The notes beneath the pieces are model-generated. The model was not told where the DNA came from. It saw nothing but the letters and a program-made list of their open reading frames with translations, and did not search any database. This document shows positions 41,099-52,990 of a stretch of DNA of 64,000 bases, in pieces. The position numbers were made by a program, and so were the translations under genes. Source of the stretch: Sycobia sp. Sy_11 (lineage: Eukaryota > Arthropoda > Insecta > Hymenoptera > Epichrysomallidae); the NCBI GenBank assembly GCA_018907035.1, contig JACCIC010000001.1, positions 124,001 through 188,000 of the forward strand. Direction: 5' to 3'. Position 1 is the stretch's first letter; each line of letters begins with the position of its first letter.

Positions 41099-43544
41099 AT
41101 CTAAAATATGGCCTTTAAATTAAAGATCAAGTTATGCTTCTTTTGTTATATTTACGAATGCCTCATATTTCCATTATGCTAAACGTTTATATAGAAATAT
41201 TTTATCAGTATTTATCTATTTCAAGTACAAGTCGGCAAACAGCATACCGATACAGCACAGTAATTTTTTATACTTGGCAAATACTTAGTTTTACAGCTAT
41301 TCAAGAACTCAAATGATTTGTGTCATATCTATCATCGCTTAAATTAATTAATTCATTTAATCGATTTAATTAATTTCACACTTTACAGTGTCCCATTTTG
41401 TCCCATCATGTTTTACGATATATATAAAAAGGGTTTTGCAATACTGCAGTTGTAATTATTAAAACAACGCGTCGTCTGAATTGCAGATTCTGATGATTGG
41501 ATTTGAACTGAAAAAGTTGACTTCTGAATCTTCCTGGTCAGTGAAAAAAACGCTATGCAAGGATTAAACAATTTCTAAAGCATAGTTTCGAATAGCAAAT
41601 GGTTATGTATGGCAGATTCACGCTTTCGAGGTCGTGAAAAATTTTAATTCAACATCATAACTGAAGAAGACACGAAGGTCGCTAAATAATAAAGAGCCAA
41701 TTGAAAAAAAAAATTGAAAAGTTTCAGAATTTATTGTTCGAAATAAACGTAATTCAAAATAATAAAATAATTGATTTTTATATACTAACACAAGACTAGT
41801 TTATTATGAGATATTTATAAATTGTATATAAGTTAATGCTCTGCTAGATGTTCAAAAATTTATATATTCGACCTTTCAAATATATTCATAGTTTTAATGA
41901 TTTCTAATGTGACAAGTATTTGTACAAAATATAAAATATTTTATTTGATTTAAAATTACAAATTCTCACATGAATAATATATATTATTATTTATAACGGT
42001 TAGGTTGAAGTCAAATATATGTGGTAATAAATTGCTTTCTCGACATGACTCAACATGAGCCTTTTCCGTAAAATTATACATTTTATAATGTCATTTAAGT
42101 ATAAATTTATTTACTACTCTTCTTTAACTATGCATAGAAATTGAAAAGATAAAAGAACAAATTTTTGGCAGTCATTCAATTAATAAAATATTAATATTAG
42201 TATGACTGGCTAATGGCAAACAAAATAAATTAAACTCACAAAACTACTATGCTAAAGTGAAATATTTCGTCCTTTGCCAGCTGCTGGTCTCATAAATTTC
42301 CAGATGCACGATAAAATACAAAAATATAGAAATATTTCTTAAATACGAGTGATTATTTCATTTTTCAGAAATGATGAAAATGAAATTATGATAGCGATTA
42401 TAATAAATATATCTTCAACATATTGTCCGATTTTGTTAATTAAAGAAGAATGGGTCACTGGCCTGTAGTTATCTAGTTGTTTACGTTGCACTGTACATCA
42501 TTGCTATCATGCGCCTCACGTAAATCAAAATATTAGTGCTCTTGATAATAATATATTAAAAGTAATTTAAATTAATAAATAAAGATTATCTTTTAGAATT
42601 TTCGAAGAAATAGTTGGGCTCTGTAGTGCAATTATTAAACAAAAACAATTATTAATGTAAACTAAAGCAAAAAATAATGAAAAATTGAAGTTGTTTGTAA
42701 TTTTATATTTAATTGACATCTTATGCTTAAATGACAAAATTTACTGGATAAGTCGTTTTCTTTTGTACGATTCCTTCAAATTATTTTCTAAAGCTTAAAA
42801 TTTGTTGCTGAATTCAACTGCCCCTCACATGCGATAATGTCAGCATCAAATAAAAGTTAGTCGATTTCAATATACGACACGTTCAAGCTACCGACACGAG
42901 TATCTCAATTTCTGTTCTTTAATGTTCAATAGCTATATTCAGTATAGTATATTTTTATACGGCCAAAAACCACACTAAATATATAGATATTGAAAACTCA
43001 ATGCCGCAAACTAACACTAGTAACTGATGTTGGCAACTTGAACGTGTCCATGAGTATAAAGACGATTATGTCAATAATAAAAGTGGACTGCGAAACACCT
43101 GCTAGAAGTCAATACACGTCAATAGTTCTGTTTCAGTGCTCGATACACTGTAAGTTAAGGTGTATTACATTGCAGTACGTATATTGAGACACAATGTTAT
43201 TTTAATGCCACAATGATCATTACACTAAGACGATAATAGAAGTGACATAAAAGAGATTTAAAAACGTGGATATAGATTGGGAGGCATTTTCAATAATTCA
43301 TAATTACATCATAAATAAATTAAAATTTAAGCCCAATACTGTATATGATTTTTTATATATGGGATACTTCTTTAACTAGTTTGAATACAGAATTATTTAT
43401 GATATCAGGAAAGTTAAAAAATATACAATTCATATTATCACAGAGGCATATAGATTTTTCAATGTCTGTTTGATAAGTAAGCAGTTTCTGCACTTGCCGC
43501 TCGCTACAGCCGCGAGGGTGTTGCCGATCTTGAAGACTCAAAAA

Positions 43545-43588
43545 CTGCTGTAAACCTGCCTTTGGCTCTAACCACGGTTCTATTTATA
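43545..43588 (-). promoter_or_regulatory. Possible TATA-box promoter upstream of GMC gene A
   Basis: The minus strand reads TATAAATAG at 43588-43580, followed about 30 bases on by a GC-balanced stretch suited to a transcription start, in otherwise AT-rich DNA. It points toward gene A, whose start codon lies 2.45 kb downstream beyond a possible splice acceptor. The link to gene A is inference; it could serve another transcript or be chance. Confidence 0.3.
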
Positions 43589-45076
43589 ACTGCGAAAACG
43601 TTCTTGGCATTATAACATCAAACACAGGTTTCGTGCATTATTTTAATTTTTTTTTTTCATTTTACTACACCTCGTTGTATTAATCTTATCGAAGTTTCAA
43701 CTAATTTATTATTAATTGACCTTTGCATACATTACAAAGACAAAGCATTTAAAAGGTGTCATTAACGCTTTGCAAATGTACATATAAAATATGTAATGAT
43801 TTCTAGAAGAATTTTTCTTTACCCAATCTAATTTGTCATGACATGAATAAATAAATATTACTTTTCACTATAAAATCTTTAGAGTAGTAACAATAAAAAA
43901 ATTCCTTATCTTTTCGAATAATGATTACATAAATTATATGTAATTTACATAATATTATTACATATTAATCCAAATAATGTATATAAATATAAGTTCTTAA
44001 CATTAGTCAAAAGAACACCGAGCTATTTCTGCCGATAATATTCGTACAATAACATTTATTTATTAAACTAAATTTCTATCCATATTTCAATTATAAATTA
44101 ATGTCATTCTAATCTCTGAGTTTTTTAAACTGAAGTGGTTGCGAATACGTCGTCAACAACCGTGTTAAAGTAGATTACTCACGACACCTAAAATGAGCAT
44201 ATTAAGATATAATCCCCTAATGTATTTAAGTACTTTCCTAATGAAATAAGAGAAGAATATGATTTAATTCACATAATTGTTATAATATTATATCTACAAA
44301 TAATGTATAATAAAAACAAAGATTACTTCTACAAAAAAAGCAATGAAATTAAAGAAATTTCGAGATTTCGTGCGTGTTTTACCTTTTCAAGATTCCTCGA
44401 AAGATTTATAAATTAACATTCTGGATCTAAAATTAGCATTCTGATCTAAAATAGCGGTTCGTTTAAAAAATATTTGTATTTTTTCATTATTTATTAATCT
44501 TGAAAATGGTCTGACTGAGGAAGCTCTCGTCCAAAAATGTTTTATTTAATAAAATATAAAGGGGATAGTAATTTTTACATTTACACGTTTGTTCTTTTTT
44601 TCAATTGAATATAATTTTATTCAATATGATAAGAATAATTCGAGATAATAAGGATTTTGATGATTTTTCTTTTCAGAATTTCATTCTATCTATCGTTACT
44701 GTATTATTTTTAAGCTCTGATATATCTGAATAATGTTTTTTTAAACCTGTATCATATCTTTTTTCAATTTTAAATATATTTTCATAGTAAATATCTTTCT
44801 TATCCCTCCTTTATGTAGTTCTAAAGTTCTCGGATTGTTATTAATATAGTTATAGAACAAAAATGCAAACAGAGAGCATCTAAAAAATAACAACGATCAT
44901 TTTATGTTAATATTGAATCAAATAGTACTTAAAATCTGCAGTTTGAACTTTATGTATCAAAGAGAATTTTTGTATTCCGTAGGACCGAAAAATTCTTCAT
45001 AAAACTCTTGGCAATTTATACTGATTTGATATAGCCTACGTTATTTATTTAAATTATCAATAACATTGTATAGCAT

Positions 45077-45084
<8 letters not shown>

Positions 45085-45125
<41 letters not shown>
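45085..45125. repeat. (TA)n microsatellite
   Basis: TA run of about 41 bases preceded by a short AC run. Confidence 0.97.
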
Positions 45126-45126
<1 letters not shown>

Positions 45127-46024
45127 TTATTAAAAAATAATTTGTATTTATTCATTTTCTATGTTTGAACTGAAAAACTGGTTACAGTAACTGGATGACT
45201 TTCATATAGAAGCACTTGCGTTATTTTTTTGTACATTCTGAATAGAGTGGGTTAGCTTGACACTTCTATTTGAGATTTCAGTTGCTTATATCGCAGTTGT
45301 TGTCACATCTACGGAGGAACTGCAATGAAGTTATTAGCTTTTGTTGGAATAAAAAAAGTGTTCGCTTGTTGTAACACGGTAAGTCAATAAAGCGAGTCAA
45401 TAAGCGTCCTATTGACCAGCCCAGTAGGTAACTAAGGGCGAAAAGTACAAATAGTATTTATTTATTTATTTCAGCTAATAAATTTAACTTATTTTCTTCA
45501 AAATTGAAAATTATTTCTTGCATAGATCTTCGAAAGTAAATCTCTTATTTGACTTAATCATCGTTGAGATAAATATTGTCGATGTTTTACGTCACAAATT
45601 TATGGAATTATTCAAGTGTTCGAAATATTTTATATTTATATATGTTTGAAGCAAATATAACACAATATTTTTTTGCGTGTTAAGCAGTCACTATTCATTT
45701 CAGATTAGAACAAAATACTTCTGCAAAAGAGTAGAAAGCAAATAATCAAACATAATCAAATAAATGTCGATTAGAAAAATCAGCTCAGAATCTGTCAGTT
45801 GCACGGAAACTGCTCATATTTCATAAACATGGAAATAGACCTTATCAGTTCTACATTTTAAATGTCTGCACCAATTCGAAAATCTCGATAGTTTTTCAAT
45901 ATCTTTCAAGCACAACAATTATTTTGCATTTTACAATTGTGAATTATGAAAAAAAGCGATGAAAAATGTCAACTACTATGGATTACAGAAATATCTTTAG
46001 ATAGCAATATATTGAAAAAAGTTC

Positions 46025-48427
46025 CTAATTTTTGTTTTCTTTCGACCAAGCTGCCTTGATTAAGTCACTACCCTTTTCGGCAATCATGAGTGTTGGTGCA
46101 TTGGTATTACCTCTAACTATTACCGGCATGATAGAAGCATCTATAACTCTCAACCCATTAATTCCATACACTTTTAAATTTGAATCCACTACAGATTCTG
46201 CATCATTGTCTGGGCCCATCTTGCAAGTTCCTGCTGGATGACTGTAAGCTTCCAAATAATTTTTTGCTAAACATTTGTAGTATTTTAAAGATTTAATCTC
46301 TGTATGATTACAGAGTGGGGCAGAAAATTCGGAAAGAACGTAACCAGCTTTCTTAAATGCTTCCGTTTGGAATAATCTTTCAGCAATTTTAATTCCTTCA
46401 GTAAAAACCTTAATTTCTTCGGGATGTGACATATAGTTCCCATATATAAGTGGTGGACTTCCTGTTGGGTCAGTCGTATTGAGTTTAATCATTCCTCGAC
46501 TTCTAGGAACTAAATTTACAACATTAATAGAAACTTTATTTTTATACAAGTAATGCGTTATCTGAATATCTGTAGCTCTTTTATCTGTTTCGTATGAAGT
46601 TTTAAGAAACGTTTCTAAAGGTACAAGATTAGGAATAGCTAATGGACCATCGTGATTACTTAACCAGTTAACAACATTTTCATAGAGACTTTTTATATTA
46701 CTCGGCCAAATTTCACTGATATTTCCTTTTCCATGAATAACTGATGCGATTGTATGATCCTGTAAATTCTTGCCGACAGGTAGATCTTTAATAACCTTTA
46801 TTCCAGATTCTTTTAGATGACTTGCGGGGCCTATACCAGATAACATCAATAACTTTGGTGAATCGACAGCACCAGCTGAAACAATTACCTCTTTTTTTGC
46901 AGAAACCTTAATTATCTCATTTGAATATCTCTGTTTATATTCTATTCCAGTAGCCTGCTTAGTTATCGGATCGATAATAATCCTGATCACTAGTGAATTC
47001 GGTCGCACGGTAAGATTTGGACGTTTTCCACGGATCGGACGAATAAATGCACCATTAGCACTTTGTCGAGCTCCGTTTATTTTGGTAAATTGAGCTGTAC
47101 TGATTCCCAAGTTATCTCCAGAATTATGATCGACTTCCTTAAGCCCAAGTTCCTTCCATGCATTTCTGATAACATCCACGGTTGGGTTCGAATAAGTTTC
47201 ATTTTCAATGTTTAAATAACCCCCGGTACCATGGATATTCGGATACTTCTTTAAGAGCTAAAAAGAATGTACAATTTTTTTTTAAATTGATGAAAAATGA
47301 AAATGAAATTTATAAAAAATTGAACAGATAAATTAATCCCTATCTACGTTTCTTAGAGTACACATACATCTGGAATTCTAAAATTTTCCGATTTTTTAAA
47401 GTAAGGTAAAACGTTTGTCCAATTCCATCCTGTATTTCCAAGATTATACCAATTATTGTAATCCCATTGGTGGCCTCTTACATATGCCATATTGTTTATG
47501 GTACTTGAGCCGCCCATGACTTTTCCACGCGGAAAACGGCAAGATCTATTTGGTTCGAATCCACATGCATGAGCTTCTGGCTGAGTGAAATAATCATAAT
47601 CGATGCTACTACGCAGTGATATCTGAAATAATCCCGGAACGTTGGCGATTATGGGTTCTTCGTCCCCTGCTTCTAGTAAAAGTACCTGTAATATTATATT
47701 TTTTAAAATTGCATTCTATCAAACTTTTTACTTTTGTACAATGAATCTGCACTCATTATTTAAAACTTTGGAAAATTTTAACCAATGATATATTTTTTCT
47801 GAAGTTCTATATACATAAATATCTATAAAAACGCGTACATTACCTACACAAATTTTATATACGAACAGAATCAAATTACTGTTTAGTGATCACTTTAAAA
47901 TATTTTTGCGCAATTACCTTTGCAGACATTGTAATGTAATGCAATATAATGTTGGTGATGAAGAAATTAATATCGTACAAAATTTTCACAATAGTTGAGA
48001 TTTCGTTTCACATATTAAAAAGTTTGGTTGATAAATGTAACTATTTTATTACTCTTCATTTTTTTCATATATTTGTTAAATAATAAACTTATGAAAGTAA
48101 AATTTGGTACATAATTCAGTCAATGTAAAATCTTCCTATGTCCATATACGTATTCATTAAGAAAACCTGAACATATGTAAATTATATCGTACTTACTTTC
48201 CAGCTCTGATTTTCGGTCAGACGATTCGCTAGAACACAACCAGCACTACCAGCTCCAACAATTATAAAATCGAATTCATTTGAACCATCGTCCGGGTTTA
48301 AGAAGTTGAAATTTTCATCGTACGATTTGCTTAAATATTGTGTTAACAAAGTCAAAAATGCAACCATAGTTGGTGTGCATGAACCAGGAGTACAAATTGC
48401 CTCATTATTGCGTAACGACCAAACCAT
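46025..48427 (-). CDS. GMC gene B: glucose-dehydrogenase-like FAD oxidoreductase (593 aa)
   Basis: Exons 48427-48197, 47685-47368 and 47257-46025 join in phase 0 across introns of 511 and 110 bp (donors GTAAGT and GTATGT, acceptors CAG and TAG). Exon lengths of 231 and 318 nt match genes A and C exactly. Family features are complete: a Cys pair and hydrophobic stretch at the N-terminus, FAD-binding GAGSAG at 58-63, Glu82, [12 protein letters not shown] in exon 2, [17 protein letters not shown] in exon 3 and the catalytic HPAGTCKMG with His523. It should be a working FAD-dependent dehydrogenase or oxidase; the substrate is unknown. It is closest to gene A, most strikingly over the first part of exon 3. 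The open frame runs upstream past 48427, but that part is AT-rich, unlike A and C, and crosses a likely splice acceptor (TTTTAG just before the Met), so I start at the conserved MVWSLRNN. Confidence 0.93.
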
Positions 48428-50331
48428 GACTAAAATGTATATATACCAATAATGATAAACCTTCCCCTGCTTTTTTGTATGTAAGAATATTTTATAATTT
48501 CTTCGTTTTGAAAATTTAAATCGAAACATTTTATCAGTCTTATCTTTTTTCAAACAGAAGTAGACAAATATGAAATACAGCTAATAAAATAAATTTTTAT
48601 AATTAGCAAATTTAATGATTCTGTCATTTTGTAGAAGTTCGAAAAAATAGTTTTATTACGTTTATTATATGACAAAATCGTAGCTATTTTTCATATTAAT
48701 AATACATATTTACAAAAATGTTTTAAATGAAAAAAATATTCATAATAATATCTAAACAGTATATTCAACAACTTGATTTTAGTGCATTTAAATTATAAAT
48801 AAAGCTTTATCAGCTCAGAATATAGCAATATTTTTTGTCATTACAATCAAAAGTAGAAAGGCATTTTAACATAGATGTTCTTTAAGTTTAATTCAAATTT
48901 TAATTACTGTTCTTTATTTAAATTCTATTTGTGTTCTAAATTTTTCTCTTTCAAATTTTTAAATTTTATCTACTTTTATCACTATTTATATAAGAACATA
49001 TAAGTATTTATTTTCATAGTTGAATCAATCAGAAGAAAAATTATTAAAGCCAAATAGAAGTAAAGTAAACAACGTGTTATTTTTTACCTTTTTATTGAAT
49101 TACTTTTTTTATTGAGATTGACGTAATTCGTCTTCCAGTCTTTTTTACATTATCAAATAAACATTACGTCCTTTGCAATGAATTATATGGAAATAGTATG
49201 GCCCTTAAATTTTCCTCTACTTTGATTACGGTTAAAGATTAAAATCTGGTAGGATTATAGTTCATGAATTTTTGTTAGTTAAGTTTGGGTATGTCAAGTC
49301 CTTTTTATGATATTGGATCCTGGACCGTTAATATTTCTCAAAAATACTAATTTAACGGATTTATGGCGGATCATATATTTAGTCAAGATATTCATATATT
49401 TCTAGAAAAGCTTAATATCAGACATGTTTATTGAGGAGAACAGAACTCAATTGAATTCTGGTAAAACCGAACAATGAAGATCATTTCTAATATTTATTAT
49501 TATGTTTTACGCGAAAGTGAGAATACTATGACAAAGAAGAGCGTAAAAAAAGTAAACAAGAAGGTATGTCTAATTCCTATCATACCGATCGATACAAGGC
49601 ATTTGTGCACGTGTATGTGAGCATGAGCGCTTACGTGCGTGCGTGCTATAAAATTTAAGAAATTTTATTTTATTCTCTTTTTACATTTAGGTTTTACAAA
49701 AAATTTATAAGCGATGTCCAAAAATGTTTTTTCCCATACTTGTATAGAAATGAATTTATTTTAATTCTGGAAGTCATATAAACTTATTTTGTTTGCAAAA
49801 AAGATACATTTAATTAGTAATCGTGGATTTAAACGGCGCACCTGAATTAACAAACAGGGTAGACACACTGTGTGCAACGACATTCGTAAAAACATTTATT
49901 GACAAAATATACAAAACACTATTGAGGAAAATCAAGATCGTCTCTGATGTTTTTCATTAATTAAACGCGGACTAGATGATATGTTTTGAGATATTATGGG
50001 CACAATTGTGACTACTTCCTAATTTTTTACAAACTCTTCAAGGTGTCCAAGAAGTAATTTCTACTAAAAGTGAATTTTACAACAATCAGTTAATCTACTG
50101 AATCTTGAAAGATCTTAAGAAATGGCAATTGATTAGTTTTTATGGGCATTATTTATATAATTATATAATTATGGGGGCATATAATTATGGGCACAATTGT
50201 GACTACTTCCTAATTTTTTACTTGATTAGTTTAGTACAAGACAAATATGCTGGGATTTATTGTAAGTCCCGTCCTGCAATTCAACTATCCAAAATTATTG
50301 ACTGTTCCATCGTGAACTGTTAGTTTAATGA
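48428..50331. other. Spacer upstream of GMC gene B
   Basis: AT-rich intergenic DNA, presumably holding the gene B promoter. It includes a perfect 38-bp direct repeat (49993-50030 and 50184-50221) close to the Tc1 element. No gene was recognised. Confidence 0.5.
49993..50221. repeat. Perfect 38-bp direct repeat, copies 191 bp apart
   Basis: The 38-base sequence containing GGGCACAATTGTGACTAC occurs at 49993-50030 and again at 50184-50221 with no mismatch. The spacer holds further short ATAATTATGG-like repeats. It lies 110 bp left of the Tc1 remnant but does not match that element's terminal repeats. Perfect identity suggests a recent local duplication. Confidence 0.85.
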
Positions 50332-51548
50332 CAGTCTTTCAAGCGTGGTCGAGTTAATTTATAAAAAAATTTATTTGATGAAACTTTTATATTTATACAT
50401 ACATTATATATATTACAAACGATCATGAAATTCCATTAATAATGTGTCCCTTCATTACCGGCATCGATATTTGCCTGGCATCTTCGAGGTATGCTTTATA
50501 CTAATTTGACAGCGTATTCTAGTGACAACGATCTCCAGATCCGACGGATTTGGTAAGAAAACTGCTTCAAAGTGTGTGTGCGTGTTCTACGAAGCTTCTG
50601 TTTAATATATGCGCACACATTTTCAATAGGCCACGATGGCCGATCCAAAGCAACGATGCCGGATTGACTCTTCGACTCAGTACAGAACTTGCTGCTGTGT
50701 TTAGGATCCTTGTCCTCTTGCAGAATCCAATCTTCATTTTTCTAATGAACCATCGTTTGGCGAATGGCAGAAAAGCCTTTTTATAGATTTTTATTATTTT
50801 CTCGGCATTTAGGTTATTAATAAAGAGGTGCAAAGTGCCGAATCCCTGCTTTGAGAAGCAGCCCTGAAGATGCACGTTGATTCCGTGTTTTACGGTCCGC
50901 TGAACAAGCCTATTGGTAGAAGTTAACCAGGCTCGCGCGAAGACAGAACGTGCCACATTTCAAAATCTCTATCAATATTGTCATGCGCACAAGCGAGTCG
51001 CTTTCACATGTGTTTCAGTCAACAGAGGCTTCTTCATTGTGTTGCACCATTTCAGACTATGAGTACGATGGTGGGTTCAGATAGTTCCGTAAGATATCTT
51101 TAAATCTTTTGCCATTAATTTTGCTTGTCCTTCCAGCAGTGTTAAAGCAGCATGCCGCGAAAACAGATTCACTATTCTTCCTTCATCTTTTTTGTCCACT
51201 TTTCCTATCGAGCCATGTTCTGTTAAATCACCAATACTTGTAGCCGCTTTATATCGCTGTACCTACTTCTGTACAAATGCCTTACACTTGATCATATATT
51301 TACCAGCTACTGATTCCGTCATATTGGGACCATTCGGGTGGATGCAAAGGTACACAGCTTCGTAGCACGACGCGAGCTTAGCACTCATGAGGTTTAACGT
51401 TATTCTCTTTCAAAAGATCAACAACAACTGAATCTTTGTTGAGAATGGATTAAGAACGAAGCTTCCTTTTATCGGATCACGAAAGAATCAGAGAGAAATT
51501 TCTCATTAGCTCTCAGTAAAGTTGACCACGCTCTTACTTAACTGACTG
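50332..51548 (-). mobile_element. Degenerate Tc1-like transposon with terminal inverted repeats
   Basis: The minus strand carries a broken Tc1-family transposase (DDE superfamily, cut-and-paste into TA sites) from a Met at about 51388 to about 50440. Recognisable parts are an N-terminal paired-like region (VQRYK..TSIGDL), VKHGINVHLQGCFSKQG (Trp of the usual VWGCFS lost), NAEKIIKIYKK, HRGLLKMCAHI in place of the usual PIENVW region, and a C-terminus ending IPRRCQANID. Stops and frameshifts occur, and the catalytic acidic motifs are degraded. Terminal repeats are visible: the left end reads CAGTC...GCGTGGTCGAGTT (50332-50355) and the right end is its imperfect inverse (51522-51548). TA follows the right end, as expected for the target duplication; the left counterpart is mutated. 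The 1217-bp span is close to the family norm. Confidence 0.88.
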
Positions 51549-52990
51549 TATTTGCGTTTGGCGAGTGGTCAAACTTTGCCCCCCTTCCAAGGTCGGCTCA
51601 AGCCACTGGCATACCCTCCAATTTTTGGAGTTCGATTTCAGCTTTTATTTCCTGGCGCGCCGTTTCGAGATGCATAAGCACGCGTGACTTTATGCGCAAC
51701 AATCTTGTTGCACAATAACTAAATAAAATTTTATGTATATATGGACATAAGAAGTCAAAAAGATTGAAATAATTAATTTAATTAAACTTAAATATGATTC
51801 TATTACATAAATAAATAAGCCAGTCGGAGAAATTGAGAGCACTTATATGTCAATCAGCAACATTGAAAAGTTATGACAGTTTCCGGTTTCCAGAAGCTTA
51901 AATTCACGAGGCACGATAGGCGCAACGTTCGAGAGTGTACGTGCACGGTTGAGCACGGTCAGATGGAGAAACCATTGCATGGTTTACAGTAAGGTCTCGA
52001 GTAAGGATCGATACATCTCTGAAGGTTTTCGTTTAAAAGTATGAACACCGATATCGATGCTGATCACATGACAATATACTCTTCCTTGACAAGATAAAGT
52101 TTGGAAACGCGCAGTTGTTGCTCGAGAATTTTTGAAATACAACTTTTGGATTTAACTATTAAAATTTAATTTATAGCTTTGAGCCATGGTTAGTATGTAT
52201 TAGGGTGTTTGAGGATGGATGGATGGAAGCCTAATGGATATCTGACGATCAATGCCCGCTAGACCGCTAGACTTCAACAAATATTCTTGTAAGGCGCTTC
52301 CATGAAATTATGTGATAGACGGAATCTATATGTACTGACGAGTTTCTCGCTTATGACAATACCAAGAACCGCTCGATAGTTTGATTGAGCGACATTCACG
52401 TTTAATTTATTGAATACTTTATCAAATTTCAAATAATTAGTACAAGTTTTGTCGTCATTTATGATAAAATAATGGTCTTATTTATTTCACTAATGAATTC
52501 AAAATTTTAGTATTTTTTTACGAATTACATTTCTTTCATTTACTATGATAGTAGTATAATATGTCCTTTAATTGATTCTTTTTTATTACAAAATTTATCA
52601 GCACTTATAAATATCGTTTCAAATTAAATAAGCAACAAAATAATTTGTTCTACTTATTTTATTTCTTACATTTTATATTGACTCAATTGTCCTCTTATGA
52701 AGACATATTATTGAGTCGAATTTTCGAATCGAACTCAAGAATTTTTTTTATTTTCTTTATTTAAAAGACTATGAATTAAAATGAATTTTTAATTCATAGT
52801 CTTTTTTTTTAATTTAATAGTAGTTAAAGTAGTTCAGAAATTACTTATAAAATACTTATAACATTTTCCTTTAAAAAGTGTAAAACTGCAATAAAGTGTC
52901 ATGTAGAATTATACAACGTAGTTCTTGTAAAACCTGTGAATCCTTAATTTCGAAATAAATCCTATCATATGAAAGATATTCATTCTCCAA
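51549..52990. other. Spacer downstream of GMC gene C
   Basis: The first ~180 bp (to about 51.72 kb) and 51.85-52.35 kb are GC-richer and unrecognised; the rest is AT-rich. It contains a short GGAT run near 52212-52226 and a hairpin at 52763-52805. The last few hundred bases would be the 3' UTR of gene C. Confidence 0.5.
52763..52805. repeat. Perfect 19-bp inverted repeat with 5-base loop
   Basis: AAAAGACTATGAATTAAAA (52763-52781) is followed by TGAAT and its exact inverse complement (52787-52805). It lies about 190-230 bp beyond the stop codon of gene C, in the position of a 3' UTR or just beyond. The stem is shorter than a typical microRNA precursor. Confidence 0.9.

Larger units (their letters stand above)
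41099..46024. other. Intergenic spacer between GMC genes A and B
   Basis: AT-rich 4.9 kb containing the putative upstream region of gene A and the 3' flank of gene B. It holds a promoter-like TATA element (43545-43588) and a TA microsatellite (45085-45125). Immediately before the gene A start codon the minus strand reads TTTTAG then AT then ATGG, so an untranslated exon may lie further upstream. No other gene was recognised. Confidence 0.5.

Noticed and set aside
45321..45380. A mini-exon starting MKLLAFVG and ending at a GTAAGT donor on the plus strand
   Set aside because: The 18-codon peptide is not a convincing signal peptide and no matching downstream exon was found.
48428..48553. An N-terminal extension of GMC gene B upstream of the chosen Met
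   Set aside because: The extra residues are unlike the A and C sequences and come from AT-rich DNA across a likely splice acceptor.
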